Shown here: positions 61,587 through 64,000 of the stretch, in pieces
How positions within the stretch are numbered: the first letter of the stretch is position 1
Layout: each line of letters begins with the position of its first letter
Position numbers and translations under genes: made by a program
Notes under the pieces: generated by a model
The model's input: the letters and a program-made list of their open reading frames with translations, nothing else
Databases searched by the model: none
Told to the model about the DNA's origin: nothing
DNA from: VXYL01 sp965116935
GTDB taxonomy: Bacteria; Pseudomonadota; Gammaproteobacteria; Pseudomonadales; Azotimanducaceae
NCBI GenBank assembly: GCA_965116935.1
Contig: OZ220737.1
Coordinates: 5,518,001 to 5,582,000, forward strand
Direction: 5' to 3'
DNA: 64,000 nucleotides

Positions 61587-62453
61587 CTACTGCGCCGCCC
61601 TTCCCGCCGAAACGTCCTCAGCGTCCCCCGCATCCGGGTACGCCGGCGCATATTGCCCGTAAAGGTACGCGCCAATCTTCTCGATGCGCTCCCGTTCCTC
61701 CGCTTCGAGCGGCCCCCGCTCGAGTGCCGCGATGGCCTCGTCCATTTGCTCGGCGTTTGCCGGCCCGCACAGCACCATGTCCACCGCATCGTGCGAGAGC
61801 GAGTAGCGATAGCAGTCCCGCGCACTCACCGGCGCTTCACCCGGCGGCATCTTGGCGGGATCCACGAGGTGCCCCCAGCGCGTGGCCGTGTAGGTGCAGA
61901 TGGTGGGGCCGCCCTCGGCCGGAACGTGCGGGAACACATCCTTCTCCGCCCCCCGATGCACGCCGTTGTAGCGCAGCATGAAGAGGTCAAACGGGCTCTC
62001 CCCGCGCTCGTAGTCGGCGATGAGTTCCGGCAACAGCGGCCGGTTGTGGCTGCTGAGCGACATGAAACGCACCTTGCCGCGCTCCCGAAGCCGCTCAAAC
62101 ACCTCTCGATAGCCATCGCCCGGGCGCTGGTTGCGATTGCCGAGCAGCAGGAAGTCGAAAGTCTCGAGGCCCGCTGTGCGTAGGCATTCCTCCACCTCCG
62201 CCTCGATGGTGCCGGGGTCGTCCGAATAGGACTGAATCGTGAGCACCAGCTCGTCGCGATGGCTCTTGGCAAGGTTCACCATCGCCTCGGCAAAGCCGGG
62301 CTGTCGCACGGTGCCCCAGTACAGGTAGTTGATGCCGCGTTCAAAGGCCGACTCGATCACCTGGGCCGGCGCATTGAAGGTGGAACCGATGCCAAGCCGG
62401 CTCGTCACCATGCCGGCGCGACCGATTTCGCGATGCTCAAGAAAGGGATTCAT
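61587..62453 (-). CDS. Aldo/keto reductase family protein
   Basis: 288 residues, TIM-barrel oxidoreductase of NAD(P)H-dependent type. Family segments are RLGIGSTFN, SAFERGINYLYWG (containing the tyrosine region), FDFLLLGN, RGKVRFMSLSSHN and a C-terminal PANAEQMDEAIAAL. The catalytic quartet is only partly clear; the usual catalytic Lys/His positions read differently, so activity is uncertain. Start ATG 62453 fits. No operon partner. Confidence 0.82.
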   Translation of the reverse strand: MNPFLEHREIGRAGMVTSRLGIGSTFNAPAQVIESAFERGINYLYWGTVRQPGFAEAMVNLAKSHRDELVLTIQSYSDDPGTIEAEVEECLRTAGLETFDFLLLGNRNQRPGDGYREVFERLRERGKVRFMSLSSHNRPLLPELIADYERGESPFDLFMLRYNGVHRGAEKDVFPHVPAEGGPTICTYTATRWGHLVDPAKMPPGEAPVSARDCYRYSLSHDAVDMVLCGPANAEQMDEAIAALERGPLEAEERERIEKIGAYLYGQYAPAYPDAGDAEDVSAGRAAQ

Positions 62454-62516
62454 CGGCTAGCCTCCGGACCAAGGGAAGAGGGAACCATTGTTTCGCCCCC
62501 GAAGCCCGTTGGCAAA

Positions 62517-62891
62517 TCAGGCTTGTTGAGCCAGCTTGTCGGGAGCCCGGCTAGACCACTCCGGCGCGTAGAGAAGCACCGGCGCAACATCGTCCGCTCC
62601 CCACAACGGTTCGGACCGTCCCCAAAAGAAGAAGTGAGCCGTTCTTCCGCCATCCAAAGGCTTCTCCTTTGGCCGTCCAGCCTTGGTGTAAAGCACGATG
62701 AGATCCTGCGCCATTACACGCTTGTAGGGAAACCAGAATGAGTCCTTGACGTCGGTGGTGACGTCTTCGTCAAGGAATCCAGTCCGCACCAGCATGAAGT
62801 CACCGATGTCTGCGGCCGAGCGAGCTCGCAGGACCAGACGTTCCTTTTCCTTGTCGCCGGCGTCCACAACATATCGAATGCGGACTTTCAT
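62517..62891 (-). CDS. Small hypothetical protein
   Basis: 124 residues, not recognised. A beta-rich N-terminus (MKVRIRYVVDAGDKEK), then LVRTGFLDEDVTTDVKDSFWFPY and a Trp-rich end (FFFWGRSEPLWG). No membrane segment. The start ATG at 62891 overlaps the stop of the upstream gene by one base (TGATG), implying coupling with that gene. The pair is unlike any named system known to me. Confidence 0.65.
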   Translation of the reverse strand: MKVRIRYVVDAGDKEKERLVLRARSAADIGDFMLVRTGFLDEDVTTDVKDSFWFPYKRVMAQDLIVLYTKAGRPKEKPLDGGRTAHFFFWGRSEPLWGADDVAPVLLYAPEWSSRAPDKLAQQA

Positions 62892-63364
62892 CAGCCACCC
62901 TCCTTGCCTAGCCACAGACGTGGAACCTTGGCGGCAATGCCACCAAGAATCAAGACTACCCCCAAAAGCAGAACAATCGGCAATTCCGGCTGATCCTTGA
63001 ACGAAGGCGAAGAACCAATGAGTGCCCCACCGGCGCTGAGCGTAACCGTGGTCACCACCTCCTGCGTCGTCAACTGTCTCCGAAGTGCAGAGCGTCGAAC
63101 ATCCAGGACCGCCCCCGCCTTGCTCGCCTCGTGGTAGCGTTCCCGGTAGTCCTTCAACTCGCTTACTTCGTCCTCTAATCGGTCCACGCTTGCCACCAGC
63201 ATCTTGACGGTGCCGGATTGGGTCAACTCCTCGGATGACAACTCCCGCGTCACCTTCGACAATGGGTGTTGCCTCTTCGTCGCCTCTAAATCGATGTCCC
63301 TCGCATCGCTGCCAACATCCACCTCGTCTTCGCGAGATTGCTCCATGTCCTTTTTCTCCTGCAC
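62891..63364 (-). CDS. Coiled-coil membrane protein of unknown function
   Basis: 157 residues: a charged N-terminus (1-45), a coiled coil (about 48-80, MLVASVDRLEDEVSELKDY), then two hydrophobic segments (EVVTTVTLSAGGALIG and LPIVLLLGVVLILGGIAA) near the end. Probably an inner-membrane protein with a cytosolic coiled coil. It is coupled to the following small gene by a one-base overlap. Function unknown. Confidence 0.65.
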   Translation of the reverse strand: MQEKKDMEQSREDEVDVGSDARDIDLEATKRQHPLSKVTRELSSEELTQSGTVKMLVASVDRLEDEVSELKDYRERYHEASKAGAVLDVRRSALRRQLTTQEVVTTVTLSAGGALIGSSPSFKDQPELPIVLLLGVVLILGGIAAKVPRLWLGKEGG

Positions 63365-63411
63365 TTCCCCCGCGTTGCTCTAGCAACCAACAAACGCCAT
63401 CGCCTCTCGTC

Positions 63412-63822
63412 TCATCTCGCGAGCGGCGGGTGGAAGATCATCTGCACCGTTGTTCCCTCCGGGTCCGAGCAATACAGGCTGCGTGCGCCGTCCCGATGCG
63501 TCTTGGGCACCGCCAAGATCGGCACGCCGTGCCCCGCCAGGAACTCGTGCCAGTGGTCCACGTCCTCTGGTCGGTCGAGCACGAAGCCGATGTGGTCCAA
63601 CCGCTGCCCTTCCTCTACCGCATCCACCGTCGCCCGATGAATGGCCAGATTGTCCACGCCACTGGTGAGGTAGGCGTTGTCCGCATCCGGGCGCCACTCC
63701 ACCTTCATTCCCATCACGTCCACATAGAACGCCACCGTCTCCTCGAACCGCCGCGCGAACAGCGCCACATGGCGCAGCCCCGCGAGAGGCGGTCGGTTGC
63801 GTTCGCCGGCGTCCGAGCTCAT
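63412..63822 (-). CDS. VOC (glyoxalase/bleomycin-resistance) family protein
   Basis: 136 residues, one full VOC module of two beta-alpha-beta-beta-beta units: LRHVALFARRFEETVAFYVDVMGMK, and DHIGFVLDRPEDVDHWHEFLAGHG with YCSDPEGTTVQMIFHP. Metal ligands His (HVALF, DHIGF) and the final acidic position are plausible. Members are dioxygenases, isomerases or drug-binding proteins, so activity is open. Start ATG 63822 overlaps the stop of the OsmC-like gene (ATGA), so the two are co-expressed. Confidence 0.87.
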   Translation of the reverse strand: MSSDAGERNRPPLAGLRHVALFARRFEETVAFYVDVMGMKVEWRPDADNAYLTSGVDNLAIHRATVDAVEEGQRLDHIGFVLDRPEDVDHWHEFLAGHGVPILAVPKTHRDGARSLYCSDPEGTTVQMIFHPPLAR

Positions 63823-64000
63823 GCCTTTGGTGGAGCGTCGGCTGTGGGGGGCTCCTGCACCTCGAAGTTGTGGCTGATGGCCACCCCACCCCGCTCCAAC
63901 ATGATGGAAGCGGAACAGTATTTCCTCGCCGTCAGGTCGATCGCCCGTTGCACCTTGCGCTCGTCCACGGCCTCGCCCACCACCACGAAATGCACGTGGA
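63819..64000 (-). CDS. OsmC/Ohr-family protein, 5' end off the window
   Basis: The last 60 codons of an OsmC-like peroxidase: HFVVVGEAVDERKVQRAIDL and KYCSASIML with the second reactive cysteine, ending in DAPPKA. Family members reduce organic hydroperoxides with two cysteines; the first cysteine lies beyond the right edge. The gene is coupled to the VOC gene by ATGA overlap, an association that suggests a detoxification operon. Confidence 0.88.
   Translation of the reverse strand, partial: HVHFVVVGEAVDERKVQRAIDLTARKYCSASIMLERGGVAISHNFEVQEPPTADAPPKA

Overview
The window looks like part of a GC-rich (roughly two-thirds G+C) gammaproteobacterial chromosome. The best taxonomic pointer is the adjacent dapA-bamC pair, an arrangement typical of Gammaproteobacteria. 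The gene content (taurine-type and phytanoyl-type dioxygenases, short-chain dehydrogenases, acyl-CoA dehydrogenase, acyl-CoA ligase, sulfatase, carboxylesterases, quinoprotein dehydrogenase, enolase-superfamily dehydratase) suits a metabolically broad environmental or host-associated marine-type bacterium. That ecological reading is inference. No plasmid or phage backbone is visible.

Layout. 1-4.2 kb: a membrane-anchored Asp-box propeller protein cut by the left edge, a frameshifted lipoprotein, an IS21 istB remnant and a complete P4-type integrase. 4.5-12.7 kb: a glutamine synthetase-like ligase, a thioredoxin/TPR chaperone-like protein, an Anbu protease, a phosphopantetheinyl transferase, an SDR, a hicBA pair, a phytanoyl-CoA-type dioxygenase and a HEPN/MNT pair. 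12.8-19.5 kb: a ComB/tyrosine phosphatase operon behind tRNA-Ser(CGA), a Fur/Zur regulator with a MerC-like membrane protein and a candidate operator, bamC-dapA and trpE. 19.5-26.9 kb: a frameshifted voltage-gated channel coupled to a propeller-amidohydrolase fusion, an AAA-nuclease protein and an esterase.

27-36.4 kb is a defence island: an unknown protein, a PIN nuclease and a KAP NTPase face a large methyltransferase/helicase-nuclease restriction pair. 36.7-45.3 kb holds dehydratase, methyltransferase, MFS transporter, nuclease with duplicated C-terminal domain, Fic, acyl-CoA dehydrogenase and SDR genes. 45.3-47.1 kb and 57.5-59.4 kb each carry an SMC/RecF-like ATPase paired with a TOPRIM-like protein, probably antiviral or abortive-infection modules. 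47.2-64 kb otherwise is catabolic: sulfatase, acyl-CoA ligase, Eis-like acetyltransferase (frameshifted), lipoprotein esterase, quinoprotein (frameshifted), HpaI-type aldolase, TauD-type dioxygenase, aldo/keto reductase, VOC and OsmC proteins.

Two features run through the window. Intergenic spaces carry at least four families of dispersed palindromic repeats; one family flanks the fur/zur gene as direct repeats and encodes its first residues. In addition, four genes are split by apparent single-base frameshifts outside homopolymers, so either decay is under way or the assembly has indel errors; reads would settle this.
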